This document shows, piece by piece, positions 34,101 through 44,075 of a DNA stretch of 64,000 nucleotides. The first letter of the stretch is position 1, and each line of letters starts with the position of its first letter. Position numbers and translations under genes: made by a program. The stretch comes from Vishniacozyma victoriae. Lineage: Eukaryota > Basidiomycota > Tremellomycetes > Tremellales > Bulleribasidiaceae. The notes under the pieces are model-generated. The model was given only the letters and a program-made list of their open reading frames with translations, was not told the DNA's origin and searched no databases. The stretch spans positions 3,968,001 to 4,032,000 of the forward strand of contig JADPYG010000088.1 of NCBI GenBank assembly GCA_017654735.1, in the 5' to 3' direction.

Positions 34101-35317
34101 AGATGGCCGGGCAGCGGAGGTAGCTATGCCTCTCGTCTACCTCCAGATCAAGGATTGGTGGAAAGGTGGTAAATGCCAGGTTAGTCCACCTTCAACGGCT
34201 AGGTGTATTTGACTGATATAATAGGTCGTTACCATTCTTCAGCTGCAGCATCGTCCTTCAACCACTACTACTGGCGCATCTCCTGATTTCAATGATGCCT
34301 CGACTAGCTCGGCAGCGAGGGCAGAGGGGATCACCTTCGATCACGCTTCCTCAGTTGTCAAGTTTACAGCGAAAGATATCTCGCGATGTGTCCCTGCATT
34401 CCTAGAGCAATGGGAGAGGTTGAGCAAGGTCATCATGGTTGCTGGAGATGGTACGTCCACTTCGTCCCGTTGTCAGACGCTGATAGTCAGTGAGCCGATT
34501 GAACAAGTTGGGGATCTTCCGAGACCTACACATGCTCTCTTTCGACCTCCGTACCGCTTCCTTCTCATACGCTGTCGGGTTCAACGCATCCATCACCTAC
34601 AGCCCCAACTCGGATTCCTACGAATGTACATTCACTCGAGCATCGCCTGTTCATACACCCGCCACGCCGTCCATCTCAGGGGAAGCGAGTCCGCACGAGA
34701 TGTTGGCGCCGCTGTTGAGCCATAAATTGAATGAATTGACCAGGGGCGCAGATGTCAAGAGGGGTACTGTAGGAAGGGAGTTCATCTCGGTACGTTGTCT
34801 TTCCTATATTGGACTAGTCGCTGATTAGCAGCTTCTACGGAATACACTACCGCTTTTGTTGGAGATAGAGGGGATACGAGCTGCTTCAACTACGGGATAT
34901 CCGAAACTTGTGGTCTCGTCAGTGGAGGAATATAGGCTGGTATGGGATACGGAAGGATCGAGTCGGTACGTACAGCTTTCAATGTCGTTATCTTGGAGAA
35001 CAAGCTGATCACCCAGACACGCTCTCACCATCCACCTAATCCCAAACGACCGATACCTCCTCACCGACACTTCCATCCCCGCACCAGACGGCCTAGTCGA
35101 TATCTCCTGCGGTCCCCTCTCCCCTATCCCCAATCTCTCGACAATCATCGATAAGACCTATTCAACCCTTCGATCATCGTCAGGAAATGGAGGGAAGGTG
35201 TTGGCGATAAAGATGGATAAAGGCGAGAGTATGGCGGTGGATGTCGGCGTTGTAGGGGAGGTCGTTAGAGGGATCAGCGCCGAAATTGACGAAAAGCTTT
35301 TCGGCGGAAAGGGATAG
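31195..35317 (+). CDS. MED14: Mediator subunit Med14 (Rgr1)
   Basis: Backbone subunit of the Mediator coactivator that bridges head, middle and tail in the nucleus. Many exons, roughly 1,150 residues. After a low-complexity N-terminus the MED14 domain reads YPMGHMLDRLSRKAHGDLKT, then PRQRPRQVINYATNTRQAVL and KYLAVLRWKTQVD. MAVGHIQHAAKQLESLRVRN follows and continues into PDLLTALSLLTLGTYDRLPS, RRLDAHILYRLKCIDYVPPD and GRAYVTGGQGSWRAELSLTG. The later part is poorly conserved, ending AEIDEKLFGGKG before TAG. The RLSR-A-L-NY-T-TR-x-L-L-x-WK block and the LT-L-LTLGTY-RLP block are typical of Rgr1. Exon boundaries in the C-terminal half were not all checked. Divergent from FAD1. Confidence 0.88.
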
Positions 35318-35439
35318 AACGGCGTAACGCAATGGCGTATGGTTCGTTGTAGGCTTATAGCTATTTTGGCGATACTGCTGGCATGTCAAGATGCATATCA
35401 GGCATTACCCAATTATCACAATTTCCTCATTTCTGGTCA

Positions 35440-35846
35440 TGAACTCCTTTGTCCCACTCATCCCACATGTCCACATTCTTTTCTGCAACTCCTTTCTGCA
35501 TGATACATGACATCAGCACATCATCAGAAAGGATCAAGCATGCTTACCATTGTTTTGGATGATGCATTGAAAGAAGAAGTCCTCCTTTGAGCATATAATC
35601 ATGCATGGACAATATTTTCAGCTTTTTCAAATCCTTCAAACTCCAGTATTTGCCATTCTCCAGTAAATCACATGCTTCCAGATCACCCTAGATCATGAGT
35701 GCCAACACCAAGTAAACCAAATGAGGGGTTTCCACAAACAACCAGTCTCAGGGCCTATTTCCAAGGATAGAGACCACCTGTAAAATGTTGCCAACATGTT
35801 CCAGCCCAGGAACCTCTTGATTACCAATTTGCAAATGGACAGGAGG
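35440..35846 (-). pseudogene. Degraded coding fragment, left part, cut by an LTR insertion
   Basis: On the minus strand three coding-like blocks are joined by plausible introns: PPVHLQIGNQEVPGLEHVGN (ending at 35778), GDLEACDLLENGKYWSLKDL with SMHDYMLKGGLLLSMHHPKQ (35687-35548), and a final block (GVAEKNVDMWDEWDKG) before a stop near 35440. The join from the second to the third block fails (it would create TGA), so the copy looks broken. Base composition is AT-richer than in the neighbouring genes. The right end of this fragment is continued beyond the LTR at 36540-36586. The P-P-x-H-L-x-I-G string recalls ORFs of fungal and animal mobile elements from memory; the family is not identified. 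Confidence 0.55.
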
Positions 35847-35851
35847 GATAA
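35847..35851. repeat. Target-site duplication GATAA (left copy)
   Basis: Five bases directly before the LTR, identical to 36535-36539. Confidence 0.9.
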
Positions 35852-36534
35852 TGTCACGGAATCATATCGATCATCACCCAAATACCACCATATCTCGCCG
35901 ATATATCATCATACTTCGCCGACTCACGAATTACCTCTACCACCTCCCTTTCATACTACATTCGGATCAACCGGATAACGCGCTGAACCGACCCAAGGCC
36001 AACTTATTCCACTTTCGGCCAAACTCGACGAAGTCTTATTGTTCTCGAAGAACAATAAGAACTTATCGATAATTCACCTATTGTTCTTCAGGGTCCACCT
36101 TGCTTGACGAAACCTTACTCCAACTTCTCATTGTTCTCATTTTATTGTTCGCCGAATGGAGCGTAAAGGTCAGCAAGTGACCGCATGCTACCAATGGACT
36201 CTGAAGGATATATAAGGAGGTCGCCGAGGCTCGGAGAACCTCAGCGATCTCTGATTGTTGTTAACTTATAGTAACCTATTGTTATACACCCGTAGCTTAA
36301 CCTATCTTCATATAGTACCGTTATACAATCATTATCGCCCACCTACTTCTCTCATAACTTCCTTGCACGCTACCTCGACCGACACTTGACCTAGCGGCAC
36401 TTCAACGCCCTTATCTCATTCTCGCCGAAGCTCGCCGAAGGTATTTCAATCTCTTCGAGACAGATCTATCTGAGCCACGCCTATTCCCGAGTTGGACGTC
36501 GACACCTATCGTTGGTTGACGTAGCTTAGTGACA
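35852..36534. mobile_element. Solo LTR of a retrotransposon (683 bp)
   Basis: Begins TGTCACGGAATC and ends GTAGCTTAGTGACA, so the ends form the inverted repeat TGTCAC/GTGACA with the retroviral-type TG...CA. It is flanked by a perfect 5-bp duplication GATAA. Inside are a TATA-like GGATATATAAGG (about 36206-36217) followed by a plausible transcript start and poly(A)-like signals, and a 23-bp palindrome built on TTATTGTTCT-CGA-AGAACAATAA (about 36036-36060). No gag-pol, primer-binding site or polypurine tract is next to it, so it is a solo LTR left by recombination. Class (Ty1/copia or Ty3/gypsy) cannot be told from the LTR alone. Orientation is probably plus, from the TATA box. Confidence 0.93.
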
Positions 36535-36539
36535 GATAA
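36535..36539. repeat. Target-site duplication GATAA (right copy)
   Basis: Five bases directly after the LTR, identical to 35847-35851. Confidence 0.9.
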
Positions 36540-36760
36540 TATCCTTTAGAAGCAGAATCAGGGGTACTATTCCCAAATACCATAGCCTAACATAGGTAGA
36601 TTTACCAATTCAAAGTCAGCACACCAAGATTATTGCCAATTGTGGTTGCATCAGGCAATTGCGTACTCCAGATGCCAGCGTGCACTTACCCAAAGTGGGG
36701 ATTTGCGCCTTCTGCGCTCTGTTTCTTGCCTGTTTGAGTAAGTCATGTCTTGTCTCACCA
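36540..36760 (-). pseudogene. Degraded coding fragment, right part
   Basis: Continuation, on the other side of the solo LTR, of the broken minus-strand coding sequence. From an acceptor at 36588-36587 the frame reads LWYLGIVPLILLLKDI and runs into the target site. Further upstream on the same strand a block NRQETERRRRKSPLW ends at a GTAAGT donor near 36691, probably an earlier exon. The joins beyond these two exons are unclear, and no start codon is assigned with confidence. Confidence 0.5.
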
Positions 36761-37041
36761 CCCTGAGACCCTGAATGTCCAGTCTAGTCTTTCTGGGGAG
36801 TGACAAGTGTATATATGTCCTGTATCCTGTCCCATTATTCATATCTCTTCCCTATCACTTATCCATTCCTCCTATCATTCAATTCTGTCTACCCTTAGGA
36901 TATGATATACATACCATTGTCATATACCTTTGTCTACTCTACTTGATCAGCATTACCATTGATTAGAAAGTAAGTTTTGATTATTTCCTATTCTGGTAAC
37001 TTGTCTCGCGCATGTGATGCTGACGCGCGAGATCATCAACC
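36761..37041. other. Upstream region of the DUF262 gene
   Basis: AT-rich sequence with TATA-like ATATAT near 36811, and splice-like signals (GTAAGT at about 36970; CTGACGCGCGAG before 37030). These suggest a 5' UTR intron ending just before the ATG. No coding exon was found. Confidence 0.4.
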
Positions 37042-38943
37042 ATGCCTCCTAAAGCGGACAACAACTTTGAACTATCCGACTCTGAGCTTGATGAGCTTGC
37101 CTCGGATGATGAAGATAGGAAGCCAGAAGCAGGACCTTACGGAGGTGCGATTAGTAAACCTCGACACGTTACCACGAGCTGCAAGTCTTTGCATGGTAAG
37201 TCCTGCGACACTTGACGCGACAACGTGCCGACGCGCTGACTGGCAGATTTGATTCATAATGGAACGGTCGAGCTTTGTCCCTCTTATCAGCGAGATGTTG
37301 TTTGGACCGAGAGTAAAATGATTGGATTAGTCCAGTCTTTATTTCTCGTGAGTTCAAATGGCAAGCCGTATTTACAAACTTGAGACTAATAATAGAACTT
37401 CTACATCCCTCCCATCGTGTTCGCCGTTGAAAATGACCCCGAAACTGGAGATGAGAGGCGGATCTGTATCGACGGTAAACAACGATGTTCGTCCATTATG
37501 GACTTTACGTCTGGCAAAATCCCCTTTCATTCACCCAACACTGGCGAGAAGTTCTGGTATCTCAAATCACCCAAGATGGGTGCTAGGGGCAAGGTCTGCC
37601 CAGCTGCAATGAAGAACAAGTTCGACATGATTCAGATTCAGGCGGTAGAATATGATGGGATTAGTGATACTGTTCAACGAGATATCTTTCGTGAGTCCAC
37701 CTATTTATGCTCTTCGCCCATAAGCGTGCAGTCGCTAATGATACAGAGCGGGTTCAAATGGGAGCTCCTCTTTCAGCTGCGGAGAAACTTCAAGCTATTC
37801 CCGGGGAGCTTACGAACTGGTTGAACGAGCTGTTGAAGAAGTACGTTCTCGAGGAGGATACATTGACCGACCATATGGTATGGGACGTCTCGAGGGGAAA
37901 GCCATTCCAGATCATCGCTTCTATGGCGTACATGTGTTGGTATACAGATTCGAGAAAGGCAGTGGTCGCTACGGATTTGAAGAAATGGCTCGAGCGAAGC
38001 GAAGGTGTAAGTCCTTTTATTACAGATGAAGAAATGGGCTGACGAGCAGCTTGATGAATCCTTCAAGAAAAGGATGGAGATGGTCCTATCGTTGATGATC
38101 CAAATCTGCGTCAATTACAAGAACGTCGCTTTCGATGTTCCGGGAACGGCGAAGGCTCCTCGGATGTCTCCAGTCGGTGAGCCTATTCTTGATCCGTCAG
38201 CGCACAGAGCTGACTGTCCCAGAAATCTGGTTCATGGGATACATTATCTACCTTCGAATGGGTACCACCCCCACTGTCGCTCTCGCGAGACAGATCGGCA
38301 AGCTCCGAATGGACACTCGAGCAAAGTTCAGAGACGTCTTTTCAAACGGCACCACGGTCTCATTCATGTACAAATGGCTTGACAAGCTCCCTATCGAGAA
38401 ACCGGGCCCAAATCAACAAGTCGCCGCGCAAGAGTGGGAGAATGAGGATATTCCAGGTTCAACCGCCACGGGATTGGCTAGAAAGAGAAAGGCCGATCAG
38501 CAGGACGCTGCTGATACGGATTATCGAGGATCAGCACCCAGTTCAAGGAACGGTAGTCGATCCACCGCCCCTGTACCCAAGACTAGAAAGACTACCGAGT
38601 CATCAACTACCCGATCGACCGTCAATCGACCTGTTGCTCCACCTCCACCTCCTTCCGCTCGACCTCCTCCTTCAGCTATGGATGCCGCTCCTGGCCCCTA
38701 TCCTCCTGTCTATGGTGGAGTAAACCCATATGCGGTCAGCAACCCCAATCCATATGATCAGAGGGCTCAACAGGTGAGTATCTTTTGATTGCAGTGGGAA
38801 ATGTGCTGACAATCCAGCGATCAAGCAACAGTGTTTATGGACAAGCACCTAACGCCGCTACCACGCAGCAGGCTCGATCATCCCAGTCCCAATCCCAACA
38901 GCCAACCTGGGCTCAACATACTCAACCTTACCAGCGACGATGA
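37042..38943 (+). CDS. DUF262 (GmrSD/ParB-like nuclease fold) protein
   Basis: Starts MPPKADNNFELSDSELDELA, an acidic N-terminus. The DUF262 core follows: LIHNGTVELCPSYQRDVVWT, then SKMIGLVQSLFLNFYIPPIV with FAVE, and RICIDGKQRCSSIMDFTSGK. PSYQR-x-x-VW and IDGKQR match the P-x-YQR-x-x-W and DGQQR signatures of the N-terminal domain of the GmrSD modification-dependent restriction family. A helical region follows (FKKRMEMVLSLMIQICVNYK; IWFMGYIIYLRMGTTPTVAL). The last ~170 residues are disordered: basic RKRKADQQ, then Pro-, Ser- and Gln-rich to QPYQRR. No HNH motif of the GmrD half is seen, so a complete restriction nuclease is not evident. In fungi the function is unknown; it may be a nucleotide-dependent DNA- or chromatin-acting protein (inference). 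Exon phases are consistent where checked. Confidence 0.82.
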
Positions 38944-39190
38944 GGGAGCGAGAGAGTGAAAGCTCGACGTGTCAGGATTGATTGTTGTCTTAACCTTTCT
39001 CTTTAAAGTGAAACCTAACGATTGTATATGATAGAGATCCCTATGCATTTGTATTGCAATCATACCCACATGGATTGCTCTGAGCAAGTGAGTGCTGCCT
39101 TGCTGCCCGGCTATGAACGGTTCTGGTGTGCCTGAGATTGAATTGTCTGCAAGATTTCCGACCACTCTCTGCAACCACTACTCGACAATA

Positions 39191-40993
39191 ATGTCATCAG
39201 ATACAGGAGGAGACCCAAATGCTTTCTTGGCAGATTACAAATCAGAAGGAGGATGGTACAACGAGGAATTATTCGGTCTCGCTCGATACCAAGGAATGGG
39301 TCTAGGAGGTCAAGCACTGGATGATATAGCCGTACGTCCCCCTTTCCGACATAGCTGACTATAGGCGGATACACCAGTATTTCATACTCCGTTGAAATAT
39401 CTGTTGACACCGTATACTTCTGATTTGAGGAGTAAGATGTCGGCTGAGCAATGGGAGGGATTGGAAGGTGGTTGGAGTAGATTGATTTTGGTCATGATGT
39501 ATGAAACTGAACAGGGGGAGAAGAGTCCTTGGGCCAAGTATCTCCGTATGTCCTTCTTGCTTCGCTGTGTCCCGACATGAGCCTGAGATGGATATGGCTG
39601 ATATCTAGGAAGTCTACCGACTGTCTTCACCTCCCCTATGCACTGGACGGAGGAGGAGAGGGGGTATTTAAAGGGTACTACTGTTTCTAGTGAGTCCTCA
39701 CTTGATCTGACAGGAGATGTTCTGATAGGCAGGTAGGATAGGTAGAGAAGAGGCCGAACAGAGCTTCCGAGAAGTATTGGAGCCCGTGATCAAGGTACGC
39801 CCAACCACCAATGGTACTGACGACAGGCCAACCCAGATCTATTCCCGCCCACATCGACCAATTTCGATATAAAAGCATTCCACCTCCAAGGTTCCCGGAT
39901 TCTTTCTAGATCATTCACGATCCCTCGTCGTCGAGCAGATCCAGAACTCTGGAATGAAGGGCCAAAAGTCAATGATGAAGAGGACAGCGACGACGAGGAT
40001 GAAGAGGAAGATGGAGAAGCGGTAATGATCCCCATGGCTGATATGTTGAATGCTGGATTTGAGATGGGAAATGTCCACTTGTTCGGGGATGGAGATGAGG
40101 ATAATGAAGTGAACAAGAAGGCTTTGGAGGAACAGGGGCCTGGATATACCATGTCAACCACGCGGGCGATCACAAAGGGAGAACAGATTGTATGTCAGAA
40201 TTGTAATACCATGGCGCTGATCTGTAGTTCAACGATTATGGAGAACCAGCAAATTGGGAATTGTTGAGGAGATTCGGTCATGTAGACACGGTCGAATTAC
40301 CCCAGGAGATCCTTGATAAATTGACAGAAGAGGATATAGGGGGCTACAAACTCGGCAATCCAGCAGACGAGGTGGTATTTGAATTACAAGATATCGTAAA
40401 CGCCGCTCAGATCGTCACTGGCAAATCATTGGACAAGCTAGAAAAGAGGGCAGAGTGGTGGGAAGAGAATGGAGAGGAAGAGTGAGTTTTCACTGGCGAT
40501 TACTTGCAAGTGCTGATTAACAGTACATTCCGATTCAGTTTCGATGATGAGATTGAGGAAGCGCTTCTTGGTTTCGCCCGTTTGTTGATTTACGATTTCG
40601 AGTTCTCGAGATCTAAAAAGACGGGAGAAGGTCCAGCCCCTTCGCTCGATTCGAAAGTTGGCAAGGTCATTGAACAGATTATCACATCCCGGGAAGCAGA
40701 TTACATTGGGGATTTGACGGTCAGTCCACCCGACATGTAGCCGGGTCACAAAACTGATCAACCAGAGCGACTTGAAGATCATCACTGAAGCGCCCGCGAC
40801 ACTTCGAGACCCACATACCATGGCGGCTGTAGTCCGCTTGGGCGAGAGGAGGGTACTGGGCGTAACGCGCAGAATGCTCCAGGCTGAATTGAAAGAGGTA
40901 GAGGAAGAGGAGAGAAAGGCCGAGAAGAGGAAAGCTGATAAAGGGGATAAAGGCCGTGGGCAGGTTAAGAAGGGTAAGATGAAGTTGTCGTAA
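39191..40993 (+). CDS. SET-domain protein lysine methyltransferase (Rkm4/SETD6-like)
   Basis: Uses S-adenosylmethionine to methylate lysine. The split SET/RuBisCO-LSMT layout is visible: WYNEELFGLARYQGMGLGG; AADTPVFHTPLKYLLTPYTS; LILVMMYETEQGEKSPWAKY; LPTVFTSPMHWTEEERGYLK; a long acidic insertion (EEDSDDEDEEEDGEAV) inside SET; MIPMADMLNAGFEMGNVHLF; and QIFNDYGEPANWELLRRFGH, with the NDYG catalytic block. The RuBisCO-substrate-binding-like helical domain follows (VFELQDIVNAAQIVTGKSLD; EEALLGFARLLIYDFEF), then a Lys/Glu-rich tail (EEEERKAEKRKADKGDKGRG). By analogy yeast Rkm4 methylates ribosomal protein eL42, and SETD6 methylates RelA. Target here is not known. One intron acceptor choice (GACGACAG^GCCAAC) was set by frame. 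Confidence 0.87.
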
Positions 40994-41038
40994 TCTAGAC
41001 TTTGACTTGGGTGATGCCTGCATGTACCATTTACTTGT

Positions 41039-41642
41039 CTATGATGATTGCTGGAATGGGTTCTCGATTTCTATTCGTCAGCTGAGAGTCTGAAGAGGAG
41101 AGCCCGACAGCATGACATACCTGCTGAACCATCTGTTGGGCTGATGAGAGCGATGTTAGGGCCTCGAAGGACGACTAGGCCTAACGTTCTTGATGGTCGA
41201 GACTCGTCTAATGATCAGCTTACATTCCTTGAGCACTTCCCCGGCCACGCTGCCTGATCATCCGTCCTCGTCTTTTGTCTATCGAAGCAGTCCTCCACCA
41301 GGCTAGACCTATGACTCACCCTCAAACTCCTCGACAACATCATCCATAACCAAATTCATCAATTGATCGTAACCCTTCAACGTCCCCGTAACTATACATC
41401 AGCTCTTCGCCTTCCCTTCAAAGATTTAGAACTACCTTCACGCCCACCCATGAACTTTATCTTGACACTCTGGTCAACGTAATTTGCTAGATTCAGGATA
41501 GACTCTTTCTTCTTCTTATCCGCTGGTGCTCCTTTTGATGGTCCGCCTCCTCTTCCTCCTCTTGGTGCTCCACCTCTTGGTCCGCCCTGGATATCAGATT
41601 GAGCTTCGTATCACAGCCCGGCCAGCTTACTCTGCTTGACAT
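41039..41642 (-). CDS. LSM7: U6 snRNA-associated Sm-like protein LSm7
   Basis: Subunit of the Lsm1-7 (cytoplasmic decapping) and Lsm2-8 (U6 snRNP) rings. No exon is long enough to stand out. The product is MSSR then a Gly/Arg/Pro segment (GGPRGGAPRGGRGGGPSKGA), DKKKKESILNLANYVDQSVK, IKFMGGREVTGTLKGYDQLM and NLVMDDVVEEFEDESRPSRT. The last blocks are LGLVVLRGPNIALISPTDGS and A-EIENPFQQSS before TAG at 41041-41039. The Sm1 motif (VKIKFMGGREVTGTLKGYDQ) and Sm2 motif (LGLVVLRGPNIALI) are complete. The first exon is 12 nt, and the third intron (GTGAGT to ATTAG, about 115 nt) is long for this locus. Divergent from SRP68 with 193 bp between starts. Confidence 0.95.
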
Positions 41643-41835
41643 TGTTGAAAGATAAATAGGGATGGAGTGTATAGGTTAGCTGTATACCATTGAGCATACT
41701 ACAGTACAGCTAATCCAGGCACGGGCGGAGGTGGTTAGGATAAAATCAATTAAATCACATGAAACAATTCAATCATCTAATGGGCTGGCTATAGGGTACC
41801 CACTGTCACCTGCTATACTGTACTCATTAGACGCA
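41643..41835. promoter_or_regulatory. Shared LSM7/SRP68 divergent promoter
   Basis: 193 bp between the two start codons, both genes transcribed outward. No named element recognised. Confidence 0.45.
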
Positions 41836-43915
41836 ATGGCATCAAGTCAAGGACAAGCAAGCGGAAATCTTTCATTCCCAGGTGAGCTTCCAGATACCGC
41901 ATCGCCCGGACGAAGCTGACCGAAAGTTCTCCAGCTTTTGAGCAAGGAGCGGGGAGTTTACGGTCTCCGAAATGGTGATTATGAGCGATACAGGTAGGTC
42001 CAGCTGCCAAGTACTTGACCATCACAGCTGACGAACAGGCGACATTGTGCCAATAAGCTGCATCGTCTAAGGCAGGTCACGGGCACAACAAACGGAAAGG
42101 GCAAGACCTTCAAGAAGGCGCCCGGCCTAACCGGCGAGACTGTTAAGGATGTCAAGTGAGCTCACTGCTGCTCCCGCGGCCTCAAGCTGATCGTCAGACA
42201 TTTACAGCTCCTATTATTCTCTGCTGAGAGAGCCATGACCCACTCTCACGAGCTCAAAGCACTCGCGTCCAAGCCTGGATCACCTAAAACGACCCGCAAA
42301 GACCAGATCTCGTGGCTTCGACGAGCCGTCAAAATCTCTACCTCGCTATACAAGATCTCGTCCTCCTTGGCTACCGACTCGTCTTCGAAACTGTCTCAAA
42401 AGACCTTGGCGGAAATCACAATCTACCACCTCTCGCTACGAGCTGAATTAGCATTCGAACATTCCAACTGGGCAGAGGCATTGACCGACTTGGCTGCCCG
42501 ACGTAAACTCCTTTCAACCCTCTCGGAATCCGCTCGAGACTCGTACGACCAAGCGCTTGCTGTAGAGTTCATCGACCAGTACGACCCTCTAATCAGGTTC
42601 TCGGCATACAAATTAGGCAGAAGCGAGAGTCATGATATTGACGGAGTTGTCAAAGATATCGATTCGGAAATGATGGAAGAGAGCGTTCCAGGATTCGGAA
42701 AGCTAGTGGAAGGTCTCCGAGGCGAGACTGGAGCTGAAGAGATGGAAAAGGGTCGAAAGACTTTGGAGGATGTTCGATTTGCTGGTGAAAAGGTTGAAAT
42801 GAGGAATGCAGAGATCGTAGAGGTTATGTTGAGGGTGCAGGAATCGTTGGGCAAGTTGAAGGGAAAGGCCGATAGTGGCAGTGGGCGGGGAATGAAGGGA
42901 TGGGACAAGGTGTTGAGTGTTTTGGGTGAGGCGGAAGGTGTTGCTAGGCGTTTACTGGATGATCACGAGGTAAGCTGGCCGTGCTCTGCACCCAACGAAA
43001 GCTGATGTGTAGGCATCTGGATCAAACAACTCGCTCAGATCTACCGAAACCTCTAAATCCCTTTCCCTGGTACACCAATATATCGTCTACCTCCTCCTCT
43101 CGCACCGTATACGACGAGATCTACTACTAGTCGGAACCCTGTCCTCATCAAGCACGGCCCTGCCCACCGATCCTACAGTGTTCAAAGTACCTGGTGGACG
43201 CTCTAAAACGGAAGAAGCCGTCAAGAGTTTGGCAGCTGTCATCAAGCTTTACGACACTGTTCTCCAGAGTATGAGCCAGCTACGAAGCTTGGCTGTCGTC
43301 GAGGAGAAGGAGGGTGTGAGGCTGGCGAACGAGGGACTGGAAGCTTACTTCCACGCTACCAGGTGAGTCATCAGTCGACGTCATGGACCCTACTGACACG
43401 TCAGATGCTTCTACCTTGCTAGACTACACTGTATTCACCCCACGCCGACCTTTTCCTCTGCTGTCCAGCTTCTCGACCGCTCAGCCAGTCTGATCGCTCA
43501 AGCTCGTACATCACTATTCGATCCTTCATTCCCGCTCCAAGAAGAAATCATCTCACTCCCCGAATCCACAGTCGCAGATCTCGAATCCCAAATCAAAGCC
43601 TTGGACTTGGCTGCAAAGCGTGCCCTGTTCGCCGAGAGGGTAGCTAAACCAGTATTCTTCGATAATGCCTTTAATTACATTGATTTACCAATGGACGAGC
43701 TATTAGTGAAGGCAGGGAGGGAACCTGCAAAGGTCGAGACGGCGACTCCCGTTAGTGTGGCTGAGAGTGTGGTTCAGAAAGTAGAGAAAGCTGCTGGGGA
43801 GGTCAAGAAGACTGTAGTCGGCAGGGAGAGGACTAGGGAATCTACGCCCGCTGTAGAGTCGCAACAGGAAGAGAAACCAAAAGGATGGTTGGGTGGATGG
43901 TTTGGACGTGGCTAG
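41836..43915 (+). CDS. SRP68: Signal recognition particle subunit SRP68
   Basis: Binds 7SL RNA with SRP72 in the cytosolic particle that targets ribosomes to the ER. Spliced product: MASSQGQASGNLSF, then VLQLLSKERGVYGLRNGDYE and RYRRHCANKLHRLRQVTG, the SRP68 RNA-binding start. TFKKAPGLTGETVKDVKHLQ and LLLFSAERAMTHSHELKALA follow. Then RKDQISWLRRAVKISTSLYK, TLAEITIYHLSLRAELAFEH and the tetratricopeptide-like helices through IRFSAYKLGRSE. The C-terminal part includes ALDLAAKRALFAERVAKPVF with FDNAFNYIDLP, the SRP72-binding segment, and ends GWLGGWFGRG. Length about 600 residues fits the family. The first intron acceptor (GACCGAAAG^TTCTCC) is chosen to restore VLQLL. Confidence 0.95.
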
Positions 43916-44075
43916 GCAATCTGCATGCATACTGTCAATAATCCAGTCTGAGCATTGCCTTTTAGGTGTATGGTGCGAGATTGAATGGTTCCGTTTGGTG
44001 CTGTTCCTGAGAAAGTTTCCGTGACTACTGCACTCAAAAAGTCAAGCAATAGTATCTACCCGTAGCATAAACACC

